NCBI RefSeq assembly: GCF_012985465.1
Contig: NZ_JAAQWN010000007.1
Span: 354,889-418,888 of the forward strand
From: Pseudomonas sp. WS 5079
GTDB taxonomy: Bacteria > Pseudomonadota > Gammaproteobacteria > Pseudomonadales > Pseudomonadaceae
Direction of reading: 5' to 3'
Length of the DNA stretch: 64,000 nt
The notes under the pieces are model-generated. The model was not told where the DNA came from and searched no databases. It worked only from the letters and a program-made list of their open reading frames with translations. The position numbers and the translations under genes are program-made. Below, in pieces: positions 25,979 through 35,648 of the stretch. The first letter of the stretch is position 1. Each line of letters opens with the position of its first letter.

Positions 25979-26620
25979 TTATTCGGCCAGTTCTGCGCCC
26001 TTGTCCGCCAGTTCCATCCAGCCTGCCAGCACGGTATAGGCATCTTCCAGGCCCATGCGCTTGGGTGCCGAGAACAGCTGGATGGTGATGGCATCACCCC
26101 AACCTTTACGGATTTGTGCCTGCACTTTGAGCAAGGTGCCCTTGGCGGCGCCGTAGGTCAGCTTGTCGGCCTTGGTCAGCAGGATGTGCATTGGCATGCC
26201 GCTGGCGACTGCCCAATCGAGCATCAGCAGGTCGAAATCGGTCATTGGATGACGGATATCCATCATCAGGATCAGCCCTTTCAAACTCTCGCGGCCACCC
26301 AGATACGCTTCCAGGTGACGCTGCCAGTGCAGCTTCAATGGGATAGGTACTTTTGCGTAACCGTAGCCCGGCAGGTCGACCAGACGCCGATCATCGTCTA
26401 GCTTGAAGAAGTTGAGCAGTTGCGTGCGGCCTGGGGTTTTCGAGGTGCGAGCCAGGCTGGCATGGGTCAGGGTGTTGAGCGCGCTGGACTTGCCGGCGTT
26501 GGAGCGCCCGGCGAAGGCCACTTCAAAGCCTTCGTCGTCGGGGCATTGGTCGACTTTGGCGGCGCTGAGCATGAACGTGGACTGTTGGCACAGACCGAGG
26601 ATGGGGTTCTTGAGTTGCAT
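25979..26620 (-). CDS. engB: Ribosome-biogenesis GTPase EngB/YsxC
   Basis: EngB is an essential GTPase for 50S subunit assembly. The 213-residue protein from the ATG at 26620 shows the G motifs GRSNAGKSS (G1), TPGRT (G2), DLPGYGYAKV (G3) and TKAD (G4). A longer in-frame start at 26746 enters the upstream gene's promoter region and was rejected. It is divergent from the cytochrome gene at 26813. Confidence 0.96.
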   Translation of the reverse strand: MQLKNPILGLCQQSTFMLSAAKVDQCPDDEGFEVAFAGRSNAGKSSALNTLTHASLARTSKTPGRTQLLNFFKLDDDRRLVDLPGYGYAKVPIPLKLHWQRHLEAYLGGRESLKGLILMMDIRHPMTDFDLLMLDWAVASGMPMHILLTKADKLTYGAAKGTLLKVQAQIRKGWGDAITIQLFSAPKRMGLEDAYTVLAGWMELADKGAELAE

Positions 26621-26812
26621 GGGATTTCCGATGTGGGCGGTGCCGGGAATGGGTGCGGCAAGTAGTGTCGTTCCCGTTTCAGTAGCGCCAGTATATAATG
26701 CCGCAGATTTTGTGTGTGCTTTGTCCCAGCGAAGGATGAAGTTCACGGGAGCGATAGACCTTTATTGCGCATTAGAACGCAAAACGCTTCCAAACCCTGA
26801 AAAGGTCGACGT

Positions 26813-27103
26813 ATGACCAAGTGGCTGCTAGCTGTCGGTGTCCTGATACCACTTTACAGTGCGCAGGCTACACAGGATCCGGAAGCTGTGTACAACCGCG
26901 TTTGCGCGGCTTGCCATGCCGGGCAGTTGCCAACGGCCCCCAAGCGGGGTGACCAGGCAGCCTGGGCGCCGAGACTGGCGCAAGGCATGGATACGCTGGT
27001 GCAGCACGTGACCCAGGGTTTCAAGGCGATGCCGCCGCGTGGTTTGTGCATGGAATGCCGTGCCGAGGATTACCAGGCCATCATCCTTTTGATGAGCGAG
27101 TAG
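26813..27103 (+). CDS. Small c5-type cytochrome c
   Basis: This 96-residue periplasmic electron carrier has a signal peptide (1-19), one heme site C31-A-A-C34-H35, a likely Met ligand in the FKAMPPRG segment, and an extra Cys pair (LCMEC, near 82-85) like cytochrome c5 proteins. It is followed after 46 bases by the c4 gene, as in PA5491-PA5490. Confidence 0.92.
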   Translation: MTKWLLAVGVLIPLYSAQATQDPEAVYNRVCAACHAGQLPTAPKRGDQAAWAPRLAQGMDTLVQHVTQGFKAMPPRGLCMECRAEDYQAIILLMSE

Positions 27104-27149
27104 ACCCGGTTCATAACTCTATAACCTTTAGCCGTAATTGGATTAGCTG

Positions 27150-27764
27150 ATGAACAAATTGATCGTGAGTCTGCTGTTGACCTTGGGCATCACTGGTGTT
27201 GCCCATGGTGCAGGTGACGCTACTGCTGGCCAGACAAAGGCCGCTGTATGTGGCGCCTGCCATGGACCGGACGGCAACAGCCCGGCACCCAACTTTCCAA
27301 AACTGGCGGGCCAGGGCGAGAAATACCTGACCAAGCAGATGCACGACATCAAGGACGGCAAGCGAACGGTCCTGGAAATGACCGGCATGCTGACCAATCT
27401 CAACGATCAGGACCTGGCGGATATCGCGGCGTATTTCGCCAGCCAGGCAGGCAGCGTGGGGGCGGCGGATCCAAAACTGGTCGAGCGTGGTGAAAAGCTG
27501 TTCCGTGGCGGCGACCTCGACAAAGGCCTGCCGGCCTGTACCGGCTGCCACTCCCCGGATGGCTCGGGTAACGCCGCAGCAGGTTTCCCGCACCTGGGCG
27601 GCCAGCACGCCCAGTACATTGCCAAGCAACTGACCGATTTCCGCAAGGAAGAAGCCGGTCGCGCCAACGATGGCGACGCCATGACCATGCGCACCATCGC
27701 GCGCAAATTGAGCGATGAAGACATTGCAGCGGTGGCCAGCTATATCCAGGGCCTGCACAAGTAA
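27150..27764 (+). CDS. cc4: Diheme cytochrome c4
   Basis: Cytochrome c4 is a periplasmic two-domain diheme carrier that donates electrons to terminal oxidases. The 204-residue protein has a signal peptide (1-20) and two CxxCH sites, C34-G-A-C37-H38 and C130-T-G-C133-H134, in two repeated cytochrome c folds (each with a KLAGQ or HLGGQHAQY segment). Together with the c5-type gene it could feed the aa3 or cbb3 oxidases. Confidence 0.95.
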   Translation: MNKLIVSLLLTLGITGVAHGAGDATAGQTKAAVCGACHGPDGNSPAPNFPKLAGQGEKYLTKQMHDIKDGKRTVLEMTGMLTNLNDQDLADIAAYFASQAGSVGAADPKLVERGEKLFRGGDLDKGLPACTGCHSPDGSGNAAAGFPHLGGQHAQYIAKQLTDFRKEEAGRANDGDAMTMRTIARKLSDEDIAAVASYIQGLHK

Positions 27765-27828
27765 GGCGCGCAAGGCCGGGCGTACACCAGTGGTAACGTT
27801 AACGCTCGATTAATCCGTCGATGCAAGC

Positions 27829-27860
27829 ATAAAAAGGGTGGCGCGGGCCGCCCTTTTTTG
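27829..27860 (+). terminator. Rho-independent terminator after cytochrome c4
   Basis: AAAAAGGGTGGC and GCCGCCCTTTTTT form a GC stem with flanking A and T tracts, 65 bases after the stop. It separates the cytochrome pair from dsbA. Confidence 0.75.
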
Positions 27861-27953
27861 TGGCCGCTACCGTTACACTAACGAACTCATGCCCGTGCAG
27901 GCCTGTCATAAAAAAGGTCGCGCGAGGCGACTTTATTTGTCCAGGAGTAAAGC

Positions 27954-28589
27954 ATGCGTAAATTGATCCTCAGCGCCGCTCTCGTCACTGCCAGCCTGTT
28001 CGGCATGACCGCCCAAGCCGCCGATGTGCCACTTGAAGCGGGCAAGACCTATGTTGAACTGGCCAATCCTGTACCGGTTTCCGTGCCGGGCAAGATCGAA
28101 GTCGTAGAGCTGTTCTGGTATGGCTGCCCGCATTGCTACTCTTTTGAACCGACCATCAACCCTTGGGCCGAAAAGCTGCCTTCGGACGTGAACTTCAAGC
28201 GCATCCCGGCCATGTTCGGCGGCCCTTGGGATGCCCACGGCCAGATGTTCCTGACCCTGGAAGCCATGGGTGTGGAGCATAAGGTCCACAATGCCGTGTT
28301 CGAAGCTATCCAGAAGGATCGCAAGCCGCTGACCAAGCCTGATCAAATGGCTGACTTCCTCGCCACCCAAGGCGTGGACAAGGACAAGTTCCTCGCAACC
28401 TTCAACTCCTTCGCCATCCAGGGCCAGATCAAGCAGGCCAAGGAGCTGGCACAGAAATACGGCGTGCAAGGCGTTCCAACCCTGATCGTCAACGGCAAGT
28501 ACCGCTTTGACCTCGGCTCCACCGGCGGCCCTGAAGCGACCCTGAACGTTGCCGACCAGCTGATCGCCAAAGAGCGCGCAGCCAAGTAA
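27954..28589 (+). CDS. dsbA: Thiol:disulfide interchange protein DsbA
   Basis: DsbA introduces disulfides into periplasmic proteins. The 211-residue protein has a signal peptide (1-22), the active site C58-P-H-C61, and the cis-Pro loop GVPT (in VQGVPTLIV). A GGAG ribosome site precedes the ATG at 27954. A small hairpin (GGTCGC/GCGACT) lies in its leader at about 27912-27935. The EEP-family gene starts 10 bases downstream. Confidence 0.97.
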   Translation: MRKLILSAALVTASLFGMTAQAADVPLEAGKTYVELANPVPVSVPGKIEVVELFWYGCPHCYSFEPTINPWAEKLPSDVNFKRIPAMFGGPWDAHGQMFLTLEAMGVEHKVHNAVFEAIQKDRKPLTKPDQMADFLATQGVDKDKFLATFNSFAIQGQIKQAKELAQKYGVQGVPTLIVNGKYRFDLGSTGGPEATLNVADQLIAKERAAK

Positions 28590-28599
28590 GGGGCCCGCC

Positions 28600-29478
28600 A
28601 TGCGCCGCTGGGGTACAGAACGAGTGGTTGGCCTGCATGATCCGCAGGTCAACGAGCATCATCTCGCGTCCACCGGCCTGCCGGCGGACAGCCGGCTGCG
28701 CTTGCTGAGCTTCAATATCCAGGTCGGCATCAGTACCGAAAAGTACCGGCACTACCTGACCCGTGGCTGGCAGCATCTGTTGCCCCACAATGGCCGGGCC
28801 GGCAATCTGCAGAAGATTGGCGACCTGCTGGGAGACTTCGACCTGGTGGCCCTGCAGGAGGCCGATGGTGGCAGCCTGCGTTCGGGCTACGTCAACCAGG
28901 TCGAGCACCTGGCCCAGCTCGGCGCGTTTCCCTACTGGTATCAACAACTCAATCGCAACCTCGGCAAACTCGGCCAACACAGTAATGGTGTACTCAGCCG
29001 CCTTAAGCCCTGGGCGATCGAAGACCATCCACTGCCAGGTCCGAAAGGGCGCGGGGCGATTCTCGTGCGGTTTGGCGAGGGGCCCGAGGCGCTGGTGGTC
29101 GTCATGATGCACCTGGCGCTGGGCGCGCGTACCCGCACCATGCAGTTGGCCTACATCCGTGAGCTGATTGGCGATTACAAACACCAGGTGCTGATGGGGG
29201 ACATGAACACCCACGCCAGTGACCTGTTGGAGAATTCCCCGTTGCGCGACCTCGGGCTGCTGGCGCCCCAGGTCGAAGCCACTTTCCCCAGCTGGCGCCC
29301 GCAACGCTGTCTTGATCACATCCTGTTAAGCCCGACCCTGACGCTGGAAAGCGTGCAGGTGCTGGCGCAACCCATTTCCGATCACCTGCCGGTCGCGGTA
29401 GAGATTCGTCTGCCGGGTTCGCTCACGGTTGATGCATTACCCGCGTTGAGCCCCGGCCCTCGCGGACCCCTTGCATGA
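28600..29478 (+). CDS. Endonuclease/exonuclease/phosphatase family protein (PA5488-like)
   Basis: The 292-residue protein has the EEP fold: an N-terminal LLSFNIQVG strand, the DLVALQEAD metal-binding Glu, GDMNTHASDLLEN near the middle, and the ending RCLDHILLSPTLT with SDHLPVAVEI, which together form the catalytic pocket. No signal peptide is seen. Substrate is unknown. The last bases overlap the dgcH start (ATGA). Confidence 0.88.
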   Translation: MRRWGTERVVGLHDPQVNEHHLASTGLPADSRLRLLSFNIQVGISTEKYRHYLTRGWQHLLPHNGRAGNLQKIGDLLGDFDLVALQEADGGSLRSGYVNQVEHLAQLGAFPYWYQQLNRNLGKLGQHSNGVLSRLKPWAIEDHPLPGPKGRGAILVRFGEGPEALVVVMMHLALGARTRTMQLAYIRELIGDYKHQVLMGDMNTHASDLLENSPLRDLGLLAPQVEATFPSWRPQRCLDHILLSPTLTLESVQVLAQPISDHLPVAVEIRLPGSLTVDALPALSPGPRGPLA

Positions 29479-31535
29479 GCGACGACGCCCAGCGCTGGAA
29501 AGAAAAATACCTGTTAAGCATCGAGCAACAAGAAAAGCTCGAACGCCGTTGGGCCGCGCGCCTCGACTTGCTGCGCCGTGGCCTGGTGCGCAGCACCCTG
29601 GCAGCCGAGGGCACGGACCGGGCCGTCGACCAGTGCATGAAAGAGATGCGCGATGTGGTGCGCAGCGATGACATGGACGCCGCACTCGCCGCCCTGCTGC
29701 CGCGCCTGGAAAAGGCCGTGCTGGATTCCGAGCAACGCCGTGAAACGCGGGTTGATCAGATCAGCACAGCTATGACCTCCCTGGTCACGCAATTGCAGGC
29801 GCTGCCCTTGCCCCGGGAAGTCAGTCGCCCGCTCAAGAGTTTTGCCAAGCAGTTGGACAGCCGCGTCGGCCAGGCGCGGGAAATCCCTCTGCTGCTCAGT
29901 GAATTGAGCGGCCTTCAAGGGCAGGCCCTGAGCAACCTCGAGTCGGATGACGAACCGGCTCGCCCGGGTTTGTTGCAACGTCTGTTCGGGGGCAAGGAGG
30001 CGGGTACCGAGGTTGCGCCGGTTGAGCCCGCTGCCACGGCCTCCCGGCAAAGCCCTGCTGCTCAGGCAAGCCCGGCCGCACCGGCGGTTGAGGATGCGCC
30101 CGAGCTGGCCCAGGCCCTGCGGGCTTTTGCGCCACAAGCCCAGGCCCCGCAGCCGCAGGTCACTGAGAGCGCACCTGCGCCGGTGCCTGTTGCGCCCCGG
30201 GTCGAAGTGGATGAGCTTGTGGCACCGCAGCCGCAGCCGCAGCCGCAGGTTGCCCGTATAACGCCGGTCGAAATGCCTGCTGCCGTGGTCCAGGCCCCGG
30301 AATCTGTCCAGTCTGCCGACGTGAGCGTTGTGCCGCAGCGTGAAAGTACGGTCGCAGCGCCGCAGCTCCTGCCAGAGGCGCCGCAGCCGACGGCAATCGG
30401 CAGCCTGTCATTGCCGCCGGTGCTGGATGACGAATCGGCTGAAATCGATCCCGAGGCGTTGTACGCCCTGCCCGACTCGCCCGAGCCTTCCTACAGCTCA
30501 GTCGCCAAGCACATCGAAGACACCCTGCTCGGCCTGCTGGGCGACCTCGACCTGCCCGAGCATCACCGGCCCCAGGCCGAAGCCATGCGCGAGCGCCTGG
30601 CCCACGGGCTCAATTGGTACGAGTTGCTGCCGATCCTTGATGACCTGGCGGTATTGATGCTGGCCATCACTGATAGCGGCCAGCATGAGTTCGAAGCCTA
30701 CCTCAAGCGCCTCAACGAGCGACTGGAAGCCTTCCAGGCTAACTTGCAGGCGGCCAGCGACGGGCATGCCGACAGCCGCAGCGCTGCGCGCGAGATGGAT
30801 ACGCAGATCCGTGAACAGATGGACGGCTTGCAAAGCAGCGTCCAGGAAGCGGCCGACATCGATGACCTCAAGCAAGTGCTGGAAAGCCATCTTGAGGGGC
30901 TGTTGGGGGCCATGGACGAGCATCAAAAGCAGCGCGACCAGCGTGAACATGAAGTCGCCGCACGGTTGCAGGGGCTGGCGGAGCGGGTAGCAAGCATGGA
31001 GCAGGAGGCCCAGGGCTATCGTGAGCACCTTGAGGTCCAGCGCCAGAAAGCCCTGATCGATCCGCTCACCGGCTTGCCCAACCGTGCCGCCTGGAGCGAG
31101 CGCCTGGAGTCCGAGGTCAACATCTGGCATCAGCAGGGCAACAGCCTGTCGCTGGCGATGCTGGACCTCGATCACTTCAAGCGCATCAATGACAGCTACG
31201 GCCACCTGGCGGGCGACAAGGTGCTGAAGATCATCGCCAATGTGTTGGGCAAACGCCTGCGGCCGACGGACTTCATCGCGCGGTTTGGCGGTGAGGAGTT
31301 TGTTTTGCTGATGCCGGATTCGGCGCTGGGCGATGCGCTGCAACTCGGTGAGCGCCTGCGGGCAGCCATCGAGGCGTGCCCGTTTCACTTCAAGGGCGAG
31401 CGCGTGACCATCACCATGTCCATCGGCATGGCGCAGTTCCAGCCCGGCGAGCGCAGCGACCTCACACTCAAGCGCGCAGACGAAGCCTTGTATCGGGCCA
31501 AGGCGGCGGGGCGCAATCAGGTACAGGCGGGCTGA
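29475..31535 (+). CDS. dgcH: Diguanylate cyclase (DgcH-like)
   Basis: It makes the second messenger c-di-GMP. The 686-residue protein begins with a coiled-coil-rich region, has a Pro/Gln/Ala-rich linker (about 170-330, with PQPQPQPQ-type repeats), a second helical region (about 340-540) and a C-terminal GGDEF domain with the intact active site GGEEF at 605-609. The product-inhibition site RxxD is R596-PT-D599, five residues upstream, so the enzyme should be feedback-controlled. No membrane segment is seen. Homologous to PA5487. Confidence 0.92.
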   Translation: MSDDAQRWKEKYLLSIEQQEKLERRWAARLDLLRRGLVRSTLAAEGTDRAVDQCMKEMRDVVRSDDMDAALAALLPRLEKAVLDSEQRRETRVDQISTAMTSLVTQLQALPLPREVSRPLKSFAKQLDSRVGQAREIPLLLSELSGLQGQALSNLESDDEPARPGLLQRLFGGKEAGTEVAPVEPAATASRQSPAAQASPAAPAVEDAPELAQALRAFAPQAQAPQPQVTESAPAPVPVAPRVEVDELVAPQPQPQPQVARITPVEMPAAVVQAPESVQSADVSVVPQRESTVAAPQLLPEAPQPTAIGSLSLPPVLDDESAEIDPEALYALPDSPEPSYSSVAKHIEDTLLGLLGDLDLPEHHRPQAEAMRERLAHGLNWYELLPILDDLAVLMLAITDSGQHEFEAYLKRLNERLEAFQANLQAASDGHADSRSAAREMDTQIREQMDGLQSSVQEAADIDDLKQVLESHLEGLLGAMDEHQKQRDQREHEVAARLQGLAERVASMEQEAQGYREHLEVQRQKALIDPLTGLPNRAAWSERLESEVNIWHQQGNSLSLAMLDLDHFKRINDSYGHLAGDKVLKIIANVLGKRLRPTDFIARFGGEEFVLLMPDSALGDALQLGERLRAAIEACPFHFKGERVTITMSIGMAQFQPGERSDLTLKRADEALYRAKAAGRNQVQAG

Positions 31536-31625
31536 AAAGTTGTTCCATTTTGTATAGCGGGCCGCTGACCGGCAAACGGTACGTTACACTGTTGCATTAT
31601 CGTCTTTAGCGTACCGCCTGTTGCC

Positions 31626-32402
31626 ATGAAATTTCTCGTTGCTGCTCTTCTATCCCTCACACTCGCCGGCTGTGCGAGTGGCCCACGCCTGGATACCAGC
31701 CACCCGTCGGTGAACTTCGATAATCGTATCCAGTTCGTCGTCCTGCACTACACCGCTACCAACCTGCAAGGCTCGCTGGCGCTATTGACCAAAGGCCAAG
31801 TCAGCAGCCACTACCTGATTGGCGATGATGCCCGTGCAACCATCTATAAGCTGGTGGACGAAGACAAGCGCTCCTGGCACGCCGGGGAAAGTGAGTGGAT
31901 GGGCCGTACCTGGCTCAATTCCAGCTCCATTGGCATCGAGATCGTCAATCCTGGCTACCGCGACACACCCACCGGGCGCGTCTGGTATCCGTACTCCGAA
32001 GCGCAGGTCCAGTCCCTGGTGACCTTGCTCAAGGACATCAGCCAGCGCAATCGGATCAACCCTAAGTTCATTATCGGCCACAGTGATATCGCTCCCGGGC
32101 GCAAACTCGATCCGGGCCCGTTGTTCCCGTGGAAGCGCCTGGCGGATCAAGGCCTGGGGATCTGGCCCGAGGCCCAGGCGGTCGCGCGGTATCAGGCCGA
32201 GTACGCCGGGCAGTTGCCGAGCATTACCTGGTTCCAGGAAGAGTTGGCACGCGTGGGCTATTCCACGCCGCAGACCGGCGAGCTGGATGTGGCGACGCGG
32301 CGGGTGCTGGCTGCGTTCCAGATGCGCTTTAGGCCGGCGTTGTTCGACGGTACGCCGGATGCGCAAAGTGCAGCGATCCTGCGGGTATTGAATCACCGCT
32401 GA
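31626..32402 (+). CDS. ampDh2: Outer-membrane N-acetylmuramoyl-L-alanine amidase AmpDh2
   Basis: This amidase_2 enzyme cuts the bond between MurNAc and L-Ala of peptidoglycan or anhydro-muropeptides. The 258-residue protein is a lipoprotein (signal ending LTLAGC, acylated C16) with zinc ligands H41 (VVLHYTATN), H152 (GHSDIAPG) and D162 (KLDPG), and a C-terminal peptidoglycan-binding motif (TGELDVATRRVLAAFQ). The lipid anchor fits AmpDh2 rather than cytoplasmic AmpD. Confidence 0.93.
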   Translation: MKFLVAALLSLTLAGCASGPRLDTSHPSVNFDNRIQFVVLHYTATNLQGSLALLTKGQVSSHYLIGDDARATIYKLVDEDKRSWHAGESEWMGRTWLNSSSIGIEIVNPGYRDTPTGRVWYPYSEAQVQSLVTLLKDISQRNRINPKFIIGHSDIAPGRKLDPGPLFPWKRLADQGLGIWPEAQAVARYQAEYAGQLPSITWFQEELARVGYSTPQTGELDVATRRVLAAFQMRFRPALFDGTPDAQSAAILRVLNHR

Positions 32403-32503
32403 GGTCTTTGATTCAGGCTAGTAAAGGGCTGCGAGCAATACCTGTGGGGACTCGACAGCCCCGACCTTTGATCTTGCACCCCTTGAGTGGTCACCGTGTG
32501 TAG

Positions 32504-34291
32504 TTACAGCGGCAACGCCATATAGAACTGCGTGCCCTGCCCCGGCCGGGAATAGACCCCCATGCGGCCACCGTGCAACTGCACGATCTCCTTGCATAGC
32601 GCCAGCCCCAGGCCGGCGCCGCCTTTCTTGCGGCCTACCTGGACAAATGGCTCGAAAATCCTGCCCTGCTGGCCGTAGGCGATGCCTTCGCCATTGTCCT
32701 CGACGCTGATGATCAGCCGTTCGCCATGGCGCCGCGCCTGCAGGCGAATCTGCCCGCCCTCGCTGGTGTGGCGCAGGGCATTGCCGAGCAGATTGTCCAG
32801 GACCCGCTCCAATTGCGCCTGGTCGGCATGCAACCTGGGCAGTTGCGCCTGCGCCTCTACCAGCAGGTCGATGTGTTGCGCATTCGCCAGCTCGGCAAAA
32901 CGTGCGCGGGCATGTTCAAGCAGATCGTTGATGTCGCACGGCGCCAGGGTGAGTTTTTGCAGGCCGTTCTGGTAGCGGGAAAAGTTGAGCAGGTCGTTGA
33001 TCAGTTGCATCAAGCGCTGCATTTCTTCGTTGACCGTGTTCAGCAGGTCGGCTTCGCGGGATTCAGGAGGGAATTTCGCCCGCTCCTGGAACAGGCCGAA
33101 TGCCATGTGCATGCCGGTGACCGGCGTACGCAGTTCATGTGAGGCACGCAGCACGAATTCGCTACGCACGCGCTCGAAGGCGCGCTGCTCGGTAACGTCA
33201 TGCAACACCATCACCGCGCCGAGAATATGCCCCTGGTGGTGGCTGACCGGCGTCATGCTGTAGGTCAGCAGGCGCGATTCGCCTTCGACTTCCACTTCCA
33301 GGTCGTCGGGTGCGCGCTCCAGGTTGCCGCCGCGCAGCACCAGGTGCAGTTGCTCATCCAGTTCGGGGCGTTGCAGCGCGTCGCCCAGGCCCTGCCCCAG
33401 GCGGCTCTCGTCCCAGCCCAGTTGGCGCTGGGCGACCGGGTTGAGGTGTTCCAGGTGCCCTTGGCGGTCGATCATCAGCAAGCCGTCGTCGATGCTGTCG
33501 AGCACCGCCTGCAAGCGTTGCTGGCCGGCGAGCAATTCGTCGACATTGGTCGCCTGATGCTGGCGCAGCGCTTCGGCCATGATGCCAAAGCGCCGGGTCA
33601 GTTGGTTCATTTCCGCCGCCGAAGAAATCGGCAGGGTGACATCAAAGTTGCCTTGGCCGATTTTGTCGGCTGCCTTGGCCAGGGCTTCGATCGGCCCGCC
33701 AAAGCGCCGAGCGATGCCGTGGGCGGTGATGAAGCCGATGATCAGCACCGCCAGGCCCACCAGCCCGAGCAGGCCGGCGATCCACAGGGCGCGTTCGCGA
33801 GACTGGCTTTCGGTGGCATTGATGTTTTCCAGCGCTCTTTTGTGTTCGCTGATCAGCCCATTGCGCAAGACGTTGAAGCTGGTGGTGAGTTGTTCGTTAT
33901 TGCGCAGGGGCGGAGGCCTATTTTCATTTTCTTCGAACGCTTCGAGGAATGTCAGGTAATCGGCCTTGGCCTGAGAGAAACCTCCCACCCTGGCGACACT
34001 CATTTCGTGGGCGATGCCCTCGTCCAGCAGCTTGAAATACTGTTGCTTGGACGTGTTCAGCGCGACCGGGTCCGGAGTGTCGTTGAGCATCAAAATCAGC
34101 TGGTCACCCAGGGTCTGGCGCAGCTTGAGCCCCAGGTCCAGGGTAATGAAGTTGCTGCGGATCAGGGCTTCCTGGGTCTTGGCCATTTGCATGACGCTCA
34201 CCAGCCCCAGCAGCAACCCGAGCAGCGCCACGGTGATCAGCGCAGAAATGCTCAGGAACAGCCGCGTGCGCAGTTTCATCGCCAGCTTCAT
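32504..34291 (-). CDS. kinB: Sensor histidine kinase KinB
   Basis: KinB phosphorylates and dephosphorylates the response regulator AlgB and restrains alginate production. From the ATG at 34291 it has 595 residues: N-terminal helix (about 8-30), a periplasmic sensing domain, a second helix (about 168-190), HAMP, a PAS-like domain (about 250-370), the H-box with H385 (ASHELRTPVTG) and the ATPase domain (NALRHTSEGG, DNGEGI). The length and H385 match P. aeruginosa KinB. Its gene follows algB after 10 bases. Confidence 0.95.
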   Translation of the reverse strand: MKLAMKLRTRLFLSISALITVALLGLLLGLVSVMQMAKTQEALIRSNFITLDLGLKLRQTLGDQLILMLNDTPDPVALNTSKQQYFKLLDEGIAHEMSVARVGGFSQAKADYLTFLEAFEENENRPPPLRNNEQLTTSFNVLRNGLISEHKRALENINATESQSRERALWIAGLLGLVGLAVLIIGFITAHGIARRFGGPIEALAKAADKIGQGNFDVTLPISSAAEMNQLTRRFGIMAEALRQHQATNVDELLAGQQRLQAVLDSIDDGLLMIDRQGHLEHLNPVAQRQLGWDESRLGQGLGDALQRPELDEQLHLVLRGGNLERAPDDLEVEVEGESRLLTYSMTPVSHHQGHILGAVMVLHDVTEQRAFERVRSEFVLRASHELRTPVTGMHMAFGLFQERAKFPPESREADLLNTVNEEMQRLMQLINDLLNFSRYQNGLQKLTLAPCDINDLLEHARARFAELANAQHIDLLVEAQAQLPRLHADQAQLERVLDNLLGNALRHTSEGGQIRLQARRHGERLIISVEDNGEGIAYGQQGRIFEPFVQVGRKKGGAGLGLALCKEIVQLHGGRMGVYSRPGQGTQFYMALPL

Positions 34292-34301
34292 AAGGTGCAG
34301 C

Positions 34302-35648
34302 TCACAGGTTGTATTGCTTGCGTTTGCGATACAGGGTCGACGCATCGATGCCCAGGGTCTTGGCCGCCTGGTCCAGGGTGTCGCTGGTGGCCAGGACGGC
34401 GCCGATATGGGCCTTTTCCAGTTCATCCAGGCTCAACGCCGCGCCGATACGCGGCGAGTTGTTGGTCGGTTGCTCGGCCATCCCCAGATGGCTGATTTCG
34501 ACTTTCTCCTGGGCGCAGATGATGCTCGCGCGTTCCACGACGTTGCGTAGCTCACGGATATTGCCCGGCCAACGGTAGTTGAGCAGCGCTTCCCGGGCGT
34601 CATCGCTGAAGCCGCGAGCCGGTCGTGCGTACTCTTTGACGAAGCGCGCGAGGAAGCGGTCGGCAAGGGCCAGGATATCTTCGCTGCGTTCGCGCAGGGG
34701 CGGCAGGTGCAAGGTGATGACATTCAGGCGATACAACAAGTCCTCGCGAAAGCGTCCGTCGCGCACCATGTCTTCCAGGTTCAGGTTGGTCGCCGCCAGG
34801 ATGCGCACATCGGCGCGCCGGGTGACAGGGTCACCGACCCGTTCATATTCCTTGTCCTGGATAAAACGCAGCAACTTGGGTTGCAGTGTCAGGGGAAAAT
34901 CGCCGATCTCGTCAAGAAACAGCGTGCCACCATCCGCTTGGTTGACTCGGCCCAAGGTGCTTTCGCTGGCGCCGGTAAAGGCCCCGCGGCTGTGGCCGAA
35001 CAGTTCGCTTTCCATCAGTTCGGCGGTCAGGGACGGGCAGTTGATGGTGACGCAGGATTTTTTCGCCCTTTTGCTCCAGCCGTGAATCGCCCGGGCCAAC
35101 TCACCTTTACCTGTGCCGGATTCGCCGAGGATCAGGATATTGGCATCGGTGCCGGCCACTTGGCGGGCGGTCTCCAGCACTACCATCATCGCCGGGCTAT
35201 GGGAGTCGAGGCCATCCTTGGGTTGGCGCACCTCGCCTTCCAGCGCTTCCAGGCGCGCCGACAGCTGGCGCACTTCCAGTTGCTTGGCGGTGGCCAGGCG
35301 CAGTTGGTCGGGGCTGCATGGTTTGACCAGGTAATCGGCCGCGCCTGCCTGGATCGCATCCACTGCCGTATCGACGGCCGAATGAGCGGTGACGATCACC
35401 ACACGCATCCACGGTGCCTGGATGCGCATCTGCGCCAGCACGTCCAGGCCATTGTCTTCGCCCAGGCGCAGGTCCAGGAAACACAGGTCGAACACCTGGC
35501 GTTGCAACAGGGCATCGGCCTGGGCCGCGCTGTTGGCGGTGGCTACGGTATAGCCTTCATCTTCCAGGCAGTAGCGGAAGGTGCGCAGGATTGCTGACTC
35601 GTCGTCCACTAAAAGAATGCGGCCTTGAAGTTCCTTGGCGGATTCCAT
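34302..35648 (-). CDS. algB: NtrC-family response regulator AlgB
   Basis: AlgB controls alginate and virulence genes. The 448-residue protein has a receiver domain with D59 (FLDLRLGEDNG), an AAA+ domain with Walker A (GESGTGKGELARAI) and an intact GAFTGA loop that contacts sigma-54, and a C-terminal Fis-type helix-turn-helix. It is the first gene of algB-kinB. The intact GAFTGA makes it a candidate activator at the sigma-54 promoter 320 bases away on the other side. Confidence 0.96.
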   Translation of the reverse strand: MESAKELQGRILLVDDESAILRTFRYCLEDEGYTVATANSAAQADALLQRQVFDLCFLDLRLGEDNGLDVLAQMRIQAPWMRVVIVTAHSAVDTAVDAIQAGAADYLVKPCSPDQLRLATAKQLEVRQLSARLEALEGEVRQPKDGLDSHSPAMMVVLETARQVAGTDANILILGESGTGKGELARAIHGWSKRAKKSCVTINCPSLTAELMESELFGHSRGAFTGASESTLGRVNQADGGTLFLDEIGDFPLTLQPKLLRFIQDKEYERVGDPVTRRADVRILAATNLNLEDMVRDGRFREDLLYRLNVITLHLPPLRERSEDILALADRFLARFVKEYARPARGFSDDAREALLNYRWPGNIRELRNVVERASIICAQEKVEISHLGMAEQPTNNSPRIGAALSLDELEKAHIGAVLATSDTLDQAAKTLGIDASTLYRKRKQYNL

